From Scleroderma bovista (Eukaryota > Basidiomycota > Agaricomycetes > Boletales > Sclerodermataceae), in NCBI GenBank assembly GCA_037178675.1, contig JAYMGJ010000548.1, positions 1 through 36,227 on the forward strand: 36,227 nucleotides of DNA. Direction: 5' to 3'. The notes under the pieces were generated by a model that saw nothing but the letters and a program-made list of their open reading frames with translations, was not told where the DNA came from and ran no database searches. A program made the translations under genes and the position numbers. Below, in pieces: positions 1 to 10,034 of this stretch; positions within the stretch are counted from its first letter, which is position 1, and each line of letters starts with the position of its first letter.

Positions 1-1966
1 AGGCATGTCGTGTATGCCCTTGCAGCCTACATTGCGGACTACCCCGAACAGGTGTTACTGTCGTGCATTGTACAAGGATGGTGTCCACTGTGAGATTTGA
101 TTTTAATAGGGGAAATACAACTAATGTGCAACTATTGATAGCTGTACAAATATGTCTAATAATCTTGATGGACACGGTGGTCTTCCACGATCTCAGAGAC
201 ATGCAGAATACTGCATTCATGCATTTGTGATTGCGGAGCTGTGGGATCAATATGGAATAGTGGGGTATCTCATGGTATGTGAACTTCGACTTGTCAATGT
301 GGTACTAACAGTCATTTGTGGCAGCCGTTCACAAATGACTTTCCATACGCTGATATTTACAAAATGTTGTCCCCCGATCTTCTTCACCAAATAATCAAAG
401 GCGTCTTTAAAGACCACCTCATCACTTGGATTGCCAAGTACCTTAAGCATACGCACAGAGAAGCAGAGGTCAGCCACATCCTGGATGATATTGATCGGAG
501 GTGAGTGAATTCACATAAAGCCCTACATTTGATCTGATCATAGTCCCTGGTTTGGAACAGGATTGCGGCTGTTCCACTTTATCCAAACTTGTGGCGTTTT
601 CCAGAAGGTCGACGATTCAAACAATGGACGGGAGATGATTCCAAGGCGTTGATGAAAGTCTGTCTTCCCGCAATTGAAGGCCACGTGCCATCAGAAATGG
701 TGCGCACACTCAGCGCTTTTCTGGACTTCTGTTACTACACACGAAGGAACTCACTAAACGAAAGTGTGCTGGGCAGTCTTGAACATGCCCTTGAATGTTT
801 TCACCATCATCGTCGCATATTCCAAGAGACGGGCGTCCGTGAACATGGGTCAAAGGGTTTTTCATTGCCACGCCAACACTCCATGATGCATTACCGGCAC
901 CTCATCCAAGAATTCAGCGCACCGAATGGTCTGTGTTCATCTATTACTGAATCAAAGCACATCAAAGCAGTTAAGAAGCCATGGCGGCGTTCAAATCGTT
1001 TTGAAGCCTTGGGCCAAATGCTTGTCACTAACCAGCGTCTTGACAAACTTGCTGCAGCACGAGTTGATTTTCAAAGTCATTGCATGCTTGATGGATCTGT
1101 GCTCTCAGCAGCCATGCGAGACGTTGAACTACAGTATGGCGAGCATGATGACACTGGCGAGGACTCGGACAACATTGATGATGATGAGATCCAGGCAGCA
1201 GATGATGGCCCACGTGTTCTTAACCATGTTCATTTGGCAAAAACGCCAGGTATGTTGCAGCCTACCATATGTCTGATTCTATCCTCTCACTGTGTGTTCT
1301 ACAGTGCGAAACATTCCTACTGACCTATATGCACTTGCCAGTCACATTGAAGTGCCTGACCTGCCACTCCTTGTCCGCCACTTCCTTGAATTCCAGCTCT
1401 CGAACAATGCTAGCGTGGACACTGCACTTCCACCCGACCTTTCGCCGGATTCACCTATCTCGGTCTTTCATAGTGCCATTGCAACATTCTACGCACCTAG
1501 TGACTTGTCAGGTCTCGGGGGCATGCACACAGAGTGCATTCGAAGCACTCCACGCTGGCGCAAGGGGCAGGCACGTTATGATACGGTCTTTCTCGAGCGG
1601 GATCCTGATATACTAGGAATGCGGGGGCTACATGTGGGCAGGGTCTTTCTTTTTTTCTCGTTTTCCTACAACAGCGCAAAATATCCGTGCGCACTTATTC
1701 AGTGGTTCTCGACAATCTCGGAAGGGCCTGATGAAGATACTGGCATGTGGATCGTCCAACCGGATCTTGACGCAAATGGTCGACGGGAGCTGGAAGTTGT
1801 TCATGTCGATTGTATACTCTGTGGGGCGCACCTTATTCCTGTCTATGGACATAATCGTCTACCTATTGACATTCGGCATACCAATTCTCTTGATATTTTT
1901 CAGGCCTACTATGTAAATACATTGACCACCATGCATTCGAAATTGCATTCTAATCATATACTATAA
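1..1966 (+). CDS. Plavaka-type DNA transposase, 3' part (cut by window start)
   Basis: Transposase of the Plavaka family, a CACTA-related group of cut-and-paste elements abundant in Agaricomycetes. The reading frame is already open at base 1, so the 5' end is missing. Five exons join cleanly in frame: 1-89, 142-274, 325-500, 561-1249 and 1305-1966, separated by GT-AG introns of 52, 50, 60 and 55 bases; 582 residues are visible. Family-like blocks in order are a YIADYPEQVLL..QGWCP segment, PFTNDFPYADI..LSPDLLHQIIKG, RRFKQWTGDDSKALMKV, the strongly conserved NGLCSSITESKHIKAVK, and a C-terminal block with RYDTVFLERDPDILGMRG and PDEDTGMWIVQPD. An acidic stretch lies near 1137-1190. No stop or frameshift interrupts the visible part, so this copy may be recent. 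Family assignment is from memory of such proteins; splice sites are inferred. Confidence 0.85.
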
Positions 1967-1975
1967 CACTTTACA

Positions 1976-2116
1976 GTCTGCAAGTGTCTGCAAGTGTCTG
2001 CGCACGTCTGCGTGGTCTGCGCGGTCTGCGTTCACAGCTAGTGTTCTCACATCTTCGGTTAACGTTGGCAGACTCGATCAGACAAAGGCAGATTCGCGCA
2101 GATGCTGTCAGACACA
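1976..2116. repeat. Clustered GTCTG / CAGAC motifs, probable subterminal repeats of the Plavaka element
   Basis: Ten bases after the transposase stop codon, six GTCTGC units lie within about 55 bases (1976-2030). From about 2068 to 2116 they are followed by five CAGAC/CAGAT units, which are the same motif in the opposite orientation. Short repeats in both orientations near the ends are typical of CACTA-type elements, where the transposase binds them. The exact element end and target-site duplication are not visible, because the left end is outside the window. Confidence 0.55.
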
Positions 2117-2141
2117 GTAGGTGGTTTGTAACTTTGCTGAT

Positions 2142-2508
2142 GCAGCAGACCCCACATCAGCGCTCGAAAACCACTTCCGAATTAATAACGTAACACCCAG
2201 TGAACATCTATTCACCTGGACTCACTCCAGTGGCAAACGTCGCCCCCTAAGCAAACGAGAACTCACCAACAGAATCAACAAACAGCATTAATTTACCCAA
2301 TCTGAAAGGACACAGCCTCCGTATCGGAGGAACTCTAGAATACCTCCTGCGCGGAGTACCTTTCGACGTCATCCAATCCCAAGGACGCTGGGCGGGGAAC
2401 ACTTTCACAATATATCTCAGGAAACATGCCATGATTCTAGCACCCTACCTACAGTCATCACCAGTTTTGGAACCTTTCACTAGATACACGCAACCCCCAG
2501 TATGTTAG
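2142..2508 (+). pseudogene. Tyrosine-recombinase C-terminal relic (Crypton/DIRS-type element)
   Basis: Decayed C-terminal part of a tyrosine recombinase of the kind found in fungal Cryptons and DIRS-like retroelements. The first segment (about 2142-2280) reads ALENHFRINN then EHLFTWTHSSGKRRPLSKRE. After one frame change near 2275-2290, the second segment carries the catalytic core: GHSLRIGGT (HxxR box), GRWAGNTF, and the candidate nucleophile tyrosine in TIYLRKHA, ending in a stop at 2506-2508. About 120 residues survive and the N-terminal half is absent. It begins within about 30 bases of the last CAGAC motif, so the Plavaka element may have inserted into or beside it. The assignment rests on the HxxR/GRW/Y pattern and family memory. 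Confidence 0.7.
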
Positions 2509-3394
2509 TCGGCTCATGACCGAACTCCTTTGCGCTGTAGAGACAGTGCTGTCTCTAGGTGTAGAATTGGTAGTACTGATACTGAACTCTTACCTTAGCT
2601 ATGTAGGCTTGTACTTAGCTTACTAAGAAAACTTCCCTCTTTCCTCTGTATATGTTTGATCTCAGTCCTGGAGTGACTGAACACCTCTACTCTCCCTACT
2701 TCCTCTAGTCTCCCCAGTCCCTGGGAGCTCTGCCAGACCTCCAGAAGCCCCTGGGTCGAGCGTGCCTCACCTGAGGCAGCAGCAACACCCAACCCCCCCC
2801 CTACAGCACCCACAGGGTAATCATCTTCGCCGATTGCATCGCCCACTCCTTCAGCCAGGGAACAGCTCAGCCTTTCCCCTGCGGGCTCGTTTCGGGCCGG
2901 AAGCCCTCAGGGCTTCGCCCAACCCCTACGTACCACCCCCCTGTACCTACGTACATCTCATCGATCCTTCATTACTCTGCTATCACCCATCAACTGAGCG
3001 CCCCGAGGCGTAGATTGGTCAACTTGTGTAATGACTCGTAAGAATCGTTCTCGCTGAGGGGGCCAGACGTTCTGTGTGCTTTTTATCGTTCGTCCATGGT
3101 CGTGGTTGCGGTTCAAGGGCCCCCCGGCTCAAGAAGCGGAGTTCTACCATGGTACCATTTAGTCTCCCCAAGGCAGACCGAAGATTCGATGGAAGACAAT
3201 CGTTTCCGGTGCCATTGCAACTTCGAGTCATTGAAATGACGAGAATCGGTGGGTGATTTCACTAATCTGACTGCGCCGCTCAACGTATCGTTGACTGGCG
3301 TAACATACTCGATATTTATTAACAATCGATCTTTCAAAAAATCGCAAGGTCTTCGCCGGCTGTCCATGATCCTCCCACCGTGTTCCAAGCTCCA
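2509..3394. other. No gene recognised
   Basis: Short open frames on both strands are proline-rich or low-complexity around 2750-2830, which includes a run of nine C. Nothing matches a family I know. Bases about 3159-3206 resemble about 30835-30886 over roughly 45 bases, so part of this stretch may be a dispersed repeat. It may also be eroded sequence of the neighbouring retroelements. Confidence 0.5.
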
Positions 3395-3710
3395 ACACTT
3401 CCACACAACGCTACGTCATCTCTTTTCTCAATTTGGCCAGCTCATCCAACGCCGTTCAGGACCGCGGCGCTTTCATTGGCGAATCCTACATACTACAAAC
3501 ACGTCCCGACAGAAGATCGGTCTTGTCCGTGCGGTGAGCCAATCGTGAGATCACATCTTTGCCACCTGCCCTGTATTTATGAAAACCAACACCATATCCT
3601 CATGGGCGCCTCAGAGGATCTTGTCACGTCGGACATCCTCGGTACCAACAGGGGGTGTAAAAGCGCTAATAGAATTCTTCCGCACCACCAACACGCTCAA
3701 ACGACAACTC
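3395..3710 (+). pseudogene. Non-LTR retrotransposon ORF2 C-terminal relic
   Basis: The frame contains a cysteine-rich tail typical of the end of fungal LINE (Tad-like) polyproteins: RSCPCGEPIVRSHLCHLP followed by YENQHHIL and ILGTNRG. The spacing of Cys, His and Cys fits the zinc-knuckle-like motif that closes these proteins. After a run of G at about 3650-3655 the match continues in the next frame as GVKALIEFFRTTN, so a one-base insertion breaks it. The reverse transcriptase and endonuclease are not visible upstream. It is clearly a dead fragment; the exact LINE clade is inference. Confidence 0.6.
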
Positions 3711-5018
3711 CCTACCCTCACCCGAAGTACCTCCAGTGTAACATACCCATCGTCCTAACTTGCCCCCCACTTTCTAGGACATGTTCATCACCGTCGGATT
3801 AGCCCGTTTAACAAACGCAATCAGGTCACCCCTCCGCAGAACAAGACACCTTCCATATAATTTATTCCGAATAATTTGCAGGTGGCTGTGCGTGGGGACT
3901 GCAAATGGAGTCGCCACCCAGCCGCAACGCCCATGTCGCGGGTCTGATTGCGGCAACTGACTAGTCCAGTTCTACATAAACACTTGCCAAACGGACGCCC
4001 CCTGGGACGAGGAAAAATGCTCTTACGTACTATCCGTTTTGAAACGGGTGTGGCTCTGTAAGCTTACTGCTTATCCCGTTTAGTTTGGGGAGGTTATACA
4101 GGGTTCGTAATCCAGTCCGTCTCGACGGAGGGAAGCCGCTCGAGAAGTGATGCTTGCGATGTATCTTTTACGAGTTTTCGATCATATATGGTGGCAAGGT
4201 TTCTGTCTAGGTCGGTGCGTTGGTTGATTTTATTATGCCACCTGGATCTGAGACCTTGAATGTTCGCAGCGCAGGTCCCAGATGAGGTGCGCAGACACAG
4301 ATCCTAGGATGTGGAGTCTTGAAGGTCCACTCGGTTTGCTTTCCTCGTTCTGGAGTGGGAGCGCAATGCTTCCGCAGCCTAAAATTAGTCCGAGTTGGAT
4401 CTCAGGCCACGGGCAAAAGAAGCTGGCCATGTTTGCCGCACTAACCTCCAGATGTGGATATTGCCATGTTCTCACAGTCTATATGTGGTCATGAGTCGTT
4501 ACAGCTTGAGCAATGTGCTCTATGGGCATGTTGAGGGATGACATTCCAGAAGTCACCTATTCGGAGCGCGCAGTGAAGGGCCTTGTAGAGGAAAGTTTGT
4601 ACCAGGCGTCTTATGTCAAGGTGTCTGCATTTCAGCCAAAAGTGAGGGTCTTCTTCTTCTCGCCTATTGATGTCTACTAACACACGGGGCATCCCAAAAA
4701 TTTGGAGGCGCGAAAATTAGCGACAAATGTATTAATTCAACATTAATTTTCACATCTCCAAAATATTGGAATGAAATGAACTGATATTATGGCCGCCTAT
4801 GCTACGACAAACTTGCTCAGGTCAAACACTTCTTGGCACGAGTTCGTTCTGTCATCTGACTTTTGTTGATCGCGGATGCACTTGGGGGCTTGGCTAATTG
4901 GTCGAGATGATTATGCCTGCCGCAAATATCATGAATGCCTGTGCGCGCACCGCGTCTCGTGTGGTTCGCAGCAGGTGACCCCGACCTAGTCCGGTCAAGC
5001 ATAGGTATAACGGTAGGG
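3711..5018. other. Long intergenic stretch without a recognisable gene
   Basis: About 1.3 kb with only short shadow frames on both strands. The first part may be 3' untranslated sequence of the retrotransposon relic. The last 150 bases before the monooxygenase (about 4940-5018) are similar to the sequence upstream of the third monooxygenase copy (about 11350-11445), so they belong to the duplicated unit. Confidence 0.5.
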
Positions 5019-5024
5019 TATATA
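5019..5024 (+). promoter_or_regulatory. TATA box of monooxygenase copy 1
   Basis: TATATA sits 63 bases before the start codon. Copy 2 (TATAT at 8155-8159) and copy 3 (TATATA at 11444-11449) have the element at a comparable distance, within an aligned upstream block. Conservation between duplicates supports it. Confidence 0.5.
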
Positions 5025-5087
5025 GCCTGGTGTTTGGTTCTGACCACTCTAACATTCTTTTTCTACAGGAAAATCAGGATCCCACAC

Positions 5088-6560
5088 ATGTCGCTCCCCT
5101 CGAGCACTTGTACGCTGATCGTTGGAGCTGGTCCATCTGGTCTGGCTGCTGCCTTGTCTCTCATCCACCATGGGTTTCGGGACTTTGTTATCGTGGATGC
5201 TGTGACTCAAGGAGAGAACGGCTCCCGTGCCATTTTTCTACATGCTGCTACAATGGAAGTGAGTACTCCACGGTGAATTATTCGTTTCAAGTTTTCTCGA
5301 CATAGGCTTCATGCAGATGTTGGACACGATAGGTTGTGGCGACGAATTTGTCTCCAGAGGTTCCAAGTGGACGTGTATCACACAAGCTACTCGTACCACC
5401 ATAATCACTCAGATTCCATTTGCACGCTTAAAGCCATACACGAGGCATCCCTACACCCTTATTATACCTCAGGTTCTTACAGAGCAAATCCTCGGGGAGA
5501 AGCTTGCCAGCCTTGGAGTCACCGTACATCGCCCCTACAGAGCCGTGGGTATGAAGCCGAACTCAAACGATGCCAAGCGTGCGGATGTTACTTTTGAAGA
5601 CGGCCAAGTCATTACAGCCAAATATATCATAGCCGCAGATGGAGCACGTTCAACGGTGCGTCTGTGCTGTCTTGGCACGATCGCCTGTTCATATCATAAA
5701 CATATATTGTTTAGATTCGCGCTAATGCTGGGATCAACTTCGTGGACCCGACGAGTGAAAACAACCATACTGCGCTGGCGCAGGTCGCGCAAGCCGATGT
5801 TACTTTTGACGATGAAAATCTGGATGGATTTTTGACCAGAGGAACAATGTGTCCAGAGAATTTCTTCCTTTGCACTCCTCATGCCTCTGCACTCAATGAA
5901 TACCACGCCACCACGACAGGGCAAATCATAAAAGGAAGGATTTTCAGAATAAGCGTCGGTGTCACCGGAGATATTCCATGTTCACCTTCAAAGGAGTATT
6001 TGCAGAATCTTGTCGACAAATATGGTCCCATCGAGTTCTCATCTGATCCCTCCGTCAACCCCAGCGGTAAATCCGTCTACATAAAAGATATCATCTGGTA
6101 CTCTCGCTTCCGGACCCACTCTGCTGTCGCCGACACCTTCTTTACCCGCCTTCCAACTGGCGACTCGATGGATGCTCAAGGAGCTGCTATCCTTCTTGTG
6201 GGCGATGCTGCTCACATCCATTCACCCGCCGGCGGACAGGGTATGAATCTTGGTCTGCGAGACGCAATCTTCCTTGGCGAAGCCCTCACGAGGCATATCA
6301 ACGCCACTGAGATGGGACCACTCTCTGCCGCGGATACCATTCTTACCTCGTTCGCGGCCGAACGACGATCGCGCGCACTAGAGGTTATCGCGTTCACGAA
6401 GCGTATCCTCTCCATGGCTGGAATTAAAGATGAGAATATAGCATGGTGGCTACCCATCAGTAAAACAACATTGCGGAATCTCTTTCTATCAGTGTTGGGG
6501 AGTTTGTGGTTTGTGCAGACGTCAGTAGTGTGGAACATGAGCGGCTTGGGTCGCAGATAG
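5088..6560 (+). CDS. FAD-dependent monooxygenase, copy 1 (intact)
   Basis: Group A flavin monooxygenase (PHBH/phenol hydroxylase fold), expected to hydroxylate an aromatic or polyketide-type substrate using NAD(P)H and O2; the substrate is unknown. Exons are 5088-5258, 5317-5655 and 5715-6560 (introns of 58 and 59 bases), giving 451 residues. Dinucleotide-binding GAGPSG is at residues 13-18, ending in acidic VIVDA. The AADGARST motif is near 163-170, and GDAAHIHSPAGGQGMNLG is at 333-350, so all three FAD motifs are present. A hydrophobic stretch near 423-443 could anchor the protein to a membrane. It is shorter than phenol-hydroxylase relatives and lacks their thioredoxin-like tail. Copy 3 shares the exon 1 and exon 2 lengths exactly (171 and 339 bases), which confirms the splice sites. 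The start is the ATG directly before the Rossmann strand. Confidence 0.88.
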
Positions 6561-6955
6561 AGGCACTGTAGCTTCATTCCAGACAGCTTACATCCCAGTA
6601 GCAGGGGTACCAATGACGTGTGTTGTAATGCAATTATCGGTCCTTCAACTTTCATAATTGGAAACTCGTCGATTTTCTCCTCCAACCTGCTTTGGGAGGT
6701 TGACGAAGATTGGGGACTCAACTCATTCACTAAGATAGAATGAAAGAGCTTGTAGAGTTTATCTTCAACCCGGATGATGTACGTGCCATTGTCGAAGTAA
6801 TTCAGGATGACAGGTAACGGTCCCAGGAGCAGTCATAGTTGAGACGATTTCGAGCCTTGGGCCTAGAGTAGCAGTGGCAAGCCAGATTATTTCCTGGTGA
6901 TTTTCTTCCCTCTCCACCTCCCTCCACCCTCGGCGTTCACGCATCGTAATCACTC
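6561..6955. other. Spacer between monooxygenase 1 and the phosphatase relic
   Basis: The first ~60 bases resemble the sequence just after copy 3 (12991-13060), so they are part of the duplicated unit. A 25-codon open stretch at 6740-6814 (starts MKELVEF, ends at a TAA) looks protein-like but has no partner exon that I can find. The rest shows nothing. Confidence 0.45.
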
Positions 6956-7654
6956 ACCCCTCCTCGCACACCAGATACACCCATGCCCAATATACCCACA
7001 TCCCGCCTCTTCAATATGGCAGTTGCTCCCTCGACCGAATCCGACTTCCCCACATTCAGCGCCTCCACGATCCTTCCAGACTTCCTCTACCTCCGTCCCG
7101 AACTTAGCATCCCCGCGCACGTGGCTGAACTTAAATGAAGCCCTGGTCGAGTAAGCCATCCTTTGGTTGGCCCATTCGTTTGTACGATGATCGTAGGTGT
7201 TACTATGAAGCGAAGGAAATACAATAAAGCACTCGGCATCCGTCCAACATCGCTGCCGAGTGCGACGCGGACGACTATGGGCTCGCTCTGGACCACGAGT
7301 TTGAGCGGTATCTCCGTGTGCCCATGGTTGAGGAAGAAAAAGTCCGCGACTACCTACGCCTCGTATGCCAGATCCTGGACGCGTCTTCCCCGTTCTACCA
7401 GCGAGACCAACGCATACTCCCTCAACAGACGAAGCTGCACTCACAACGCAGAAACATACGTTCATTGTGAAGCTGGGCGCGCCCGCAGCGCTGCAGCAGT
7501 CATAGCCTACCTCATCCACGCCTACCACTCAGTGCATACGCGTCTGTCGTCGCCCGCCTCCGTGGCGTATCTGATTTGTCTCAAACTCATTGCATTCGAA
7601 GCTCGTGAAATTGGAGGACGGCCGAGCGGGACAGGGATTAGGGTCATGAGATGA
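6956..7654 (+). pseudogene. Dual-specificity phosphatase, broken 3' copy
   Basis: Remnant of a fungal dual-specificity (Tyr/Ser/Thr) protein phosphatase. Three pieces in different frames follow family order. From 6983 comes MPNIPTSRLFNMAV and FSASTILPDFLYL up to a stop after AELK at 7138. About 7241-7370 carries NIAAECDADDYGLAL and FERYLRVPM. From 7452 comes TYVHCEAGRARSAAAVIAYL, which still has the complete HCx5R catalytic loop, to a stop at 7654. The long N-terminal region usual in this family is absent, and 85-90 bases (possibly a decayed intron) plus at least two frameshifts separate the pieces. A further coding-like stretch may reach about 7780. It is not translatable as one enzyme; it is probably a duplicated fragment of a gene located elsewhere. 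Confidence 0.7.
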
Positions 7655-8154
7655 CGGGGAGCAAAACGGCCAGGAACTCAGACTACCGCATGCCCGTGTA
7701 AGTCTACCACCTATGCTCTCCTCCCAGGAAGTCGAGGAAGATGCAGACGTTGGCGTCATGTGCGGCGCGCCCATGTAGACGAGGCGACCCTGCAGCCCAT
7801 GCGGTGAGTGAGTAAAGCGGGGCTAGAAAGCACCGGTCTCCCTTTCTCTCTCGGTCATTTTCTGACGGAACTGCGCTCATCGTGGTCAGAATAGAAAGGT
7901 GATTACTGCGCTTGTTGCGAGCTGATCGGGGACTCGACTGGGCGTGGCGAGTTAAACTTTAACGGATTAGATGAGTCCCGGCACTTCCCAAGTTTTGATC
8001 AGTGCTATTTTTACTTCAACTCCACATGTAAACACAAATCCTACTAGTAAGTCGAGCGTAGCAGCAAGCGGTCTAATGTTTTGCATGTAGCTGCCATGAC
8101 ACGGAGCCAAACAACTTCGGAGTGATAACGAGCGACTACAAACTCAGCGTAGGG
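7655..8154. other. Intergenic stretch; start of the second monooxygenase unit
   Basis: Bases 7720-7780 may be a last trace of the phosphatase relic. From about 8100 the sequence aligns with the upstream region of the monooxygenase copies, including TATAT at 8155-8159. Nothing else is recognised. Confidence 0.4.
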
Positions 8155-8213
8155 TATATGGCCTGGCGTTTGATGCTGACCACTCCGACATTCTTTTTCT
8201 CAGGATCCCATAC

Positions 8214-8535
8214 ATGTCCCTCCCCCCCGAGCACTTGCACGTTAATCGTTGGAGCCGGTCTGACTGGTCTGACTGCTGCTCTGTCCCTCATCCACCATGG
8301 GTTTCGTGGATGCCGTGACTTAAGGAGAGAACAGTTCCCGTGCCGTTCTTATACATGCTGCTAGTGCAATGTAGGTGAGTACTCCATGGTGAATTACCCG
8401 TTCGTTTTCCCTAACATAGGCTTCACAAAGGCGTTGAACACCATTGGTTGTAGCGAGTTTGTAGTTTATGAACGATTTACCCTTCGTCCGCTTGTTGATA
8501 ACAAAGCTATACATGAAGGACCTAGTATGGTATGA
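8214..8535 (+). pseudogene. FAD monooxygenase, copy 2 (5' relic)
   Basis: The start matches copies 1 and 3: a short MSLPPSTCTLIVGAG-type leader, then the Rossmann motif mutated to GAGLTG, then LSLIHHGF. About 20 bases are missing after that, a stop interrupts VDAVT, and a second stop falls just before the first intron position. The intron itself is still visible, and beyond it ALNTIGC and EFV can be read before homology ends near 8535. The FAD motifs of the second half are absent, so the gene is dead. The upstream region is retained, which shows the whole promoter-plus-gene unit was duplicated before decay. Confidence 0.85.
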
Positions 8536-8618
8536 TACAAAATGATTCCAGAGATATGCAGAAGGAATATAGCGATACAACTGTCCATGTACTGGGAAAA
8601 TCAGTCTACAAATTCAAT

Positions 8619-9426
8619 TCACCGTACCAAGCCCATTCCAGCAAGGCACGATTCATCCCACAGCTTGCGCCACCAAGTTCGACGAGGGAATTTGGTAGCT
8701 GGAATATGTGACTCCTTGTGTGACGGGCAGAACTTGGACACTAGCGACAGAGAGTGGTCGTGCTCCTGGCAGCGAGCTCGGTAGCACTGTGTGGGGGGCG
8801 AGAGCGAGTCTTCGAGGAAGACGTGATGATGGGCGATGATATCCTCCTTGGTGATTGTCACATCCCCTACGCCAAAATCGAGTAGAAAACACGTTTCGAT
8901 CGCATACACTTCGTCCTCGTCAAAAAGCATTCGGGCAGACTCAAACTGCCTGGTTGCAAAGGAGTCGTTACTTATAAACTACAAATGGTCGGTCAGTGCG
9001 TTTCGCCTCGGAGAGACGAGTAAAGGCATGCATACCTTTGTGGCCAATATCAATGCCCCTATAAATACGCGCTCGTGGGTACCTGGCCCATATTCCAATA
9101 TGCGGGAAAGCTTCATTTGGTCTACATGTGCGAGTGCGACCAGGATGATGTCCATGGGGATATGCGACAAGCGTAGGACTCGGGACACGAAGCCCTTAAA
9201 TAGGCTGTATTCCATGAGCCGAGAGGGACGATGGATGGACGGCGAGCATCCCTTGGAGAATTGGACCGCATCGACGATGCAGTCAACAACGCGATCTGAA
9301 CGACGGTCAGCAGGCTACATATGGCAGACGAGTGAGCATACCAATGAGGGATGGGTGCATTGCTACGTTGATCTTCTGGAGGCGAGCGAGGGTGCGGATG
9401 ACAGAGCTGCGATTCTCGTAGAACAT
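8619..9426 (-). CDS. Cyclin-like protein, minus-strand member of a divergent pair
   Basis: A 234-residue protein from exons 9426-9342, 9295-9036 and 8978-8619 (85, 260 and 360 bases; introns of 46 and 57 bases). The central part matches a cyclin box of the PHO80/PCL type: FVSRVLRLSHIPMDIILVAL, then HVDQMKL, then HERVFIGALILATKFISNDSF. Such proteins bind and activate a cyclin-dependent kinase. The C-terminal third is unusual and ends in a basic, tryptophan-rich TWWRKLW patch. The start MFYENRS is shared with the plus-strand neighbour, and a TATAAA lies 42-47 bases upstream. No stop or frameshift is seen. PCL-like function is inferred from the box only; the kinase partner is unknown. Confidence 0.8.
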
Positions 9427-10034
9427 GGTGGGCGAGTGTCAAGAGAGGGCGTTGGTGGGACGAGGAATTTATAGAGGCACCGGAGCCTCGATGTGACTCG
9501 AATTCCATGTCGTCGATCATGGAGCTACACTCGAGTGACAATTACAAATGCGGTCATCGCCCCCTAAACATCCTTGCTTTGACCAGGACCCATCGACTCT
9601 GCTGGGATCCCGAATTCGAATAGAGTCGAGACTCGGCCATCTCGAGTGTAGAATGGGTGTGGATTTGGATTCAGCGTCGAGGAGAGCGAGGAGTGGCTGT
9701 ACTGTGGCGCTGATGACTAATCATATCAACTCCAATCATTTGAAAACGAAAGCATCCCGCGGCCATGGTCGACGCAGCATCCGAAGTGGCACACGAGCAG
9801 ACACCCAACAAGATTCGAGGAGGGGGAATGACTGCCTGGCTCGGAGAAGTTGACGAGAGGGAAGTCCTCCTCACCATAATTTCAAAACTCCGGAGCTCCC
9901 TCGGTGATGAAATTCAATGCACCGAGTCATCTCTCTCTCTCCGAGGTCCCGTGGTCCGTTCCCCCTCTTTCAATCGTATAAATTCCCCGCCCAGGGTTCC
10001 CTCGATTTCCATCCCCTCTTGACGCTCGACCACC
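9427..10034. promoter_or_regulatory. Shared bidirectional promoter of the cyclin pair
   Basis: 608 bases separate the two start codons. TATAAA lies on the minus strand at 9473-9468 and on the plus strand at 9977-9982, each 40-60 bases from its ATG and both followed by TTC. Between them is a perfect 10-base palindrome, CACTCGAGTG (9528-9537). There is also an 11-base inverted repeat, CTACACTCGAG at 9525-9535 and CTCGAGTGTAG at 9641-9651, with further GACTCGA/AGTCGAG sequences nearby. These could be binding sites for one dimeric regulator acting on both genes; that is inference. No gene is visible inside. Confidence 0.6.

Noticed and set aside
6212..6730. 172-codon minus-strand open frame across the end of monooxygenase copy 1
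   Set aside because: It is the antisense shadow of a well-supported exon; its translation has no family pattern and it has no promoter context.
6740..6814. Short protein-like frame starting MKELVEF
   Set aside because: Only 25 codons, no second exon found in either direction, no family recognised; not enough to call a gene.
6950..7528. 192-codon minus-strand open frame over the phosphatase relic
   Set aside because: The plus strand holds the catalytic loop and other phosphatase segments in order, while the minus frame is Gly/Arg/Val-rich shadow sequence.
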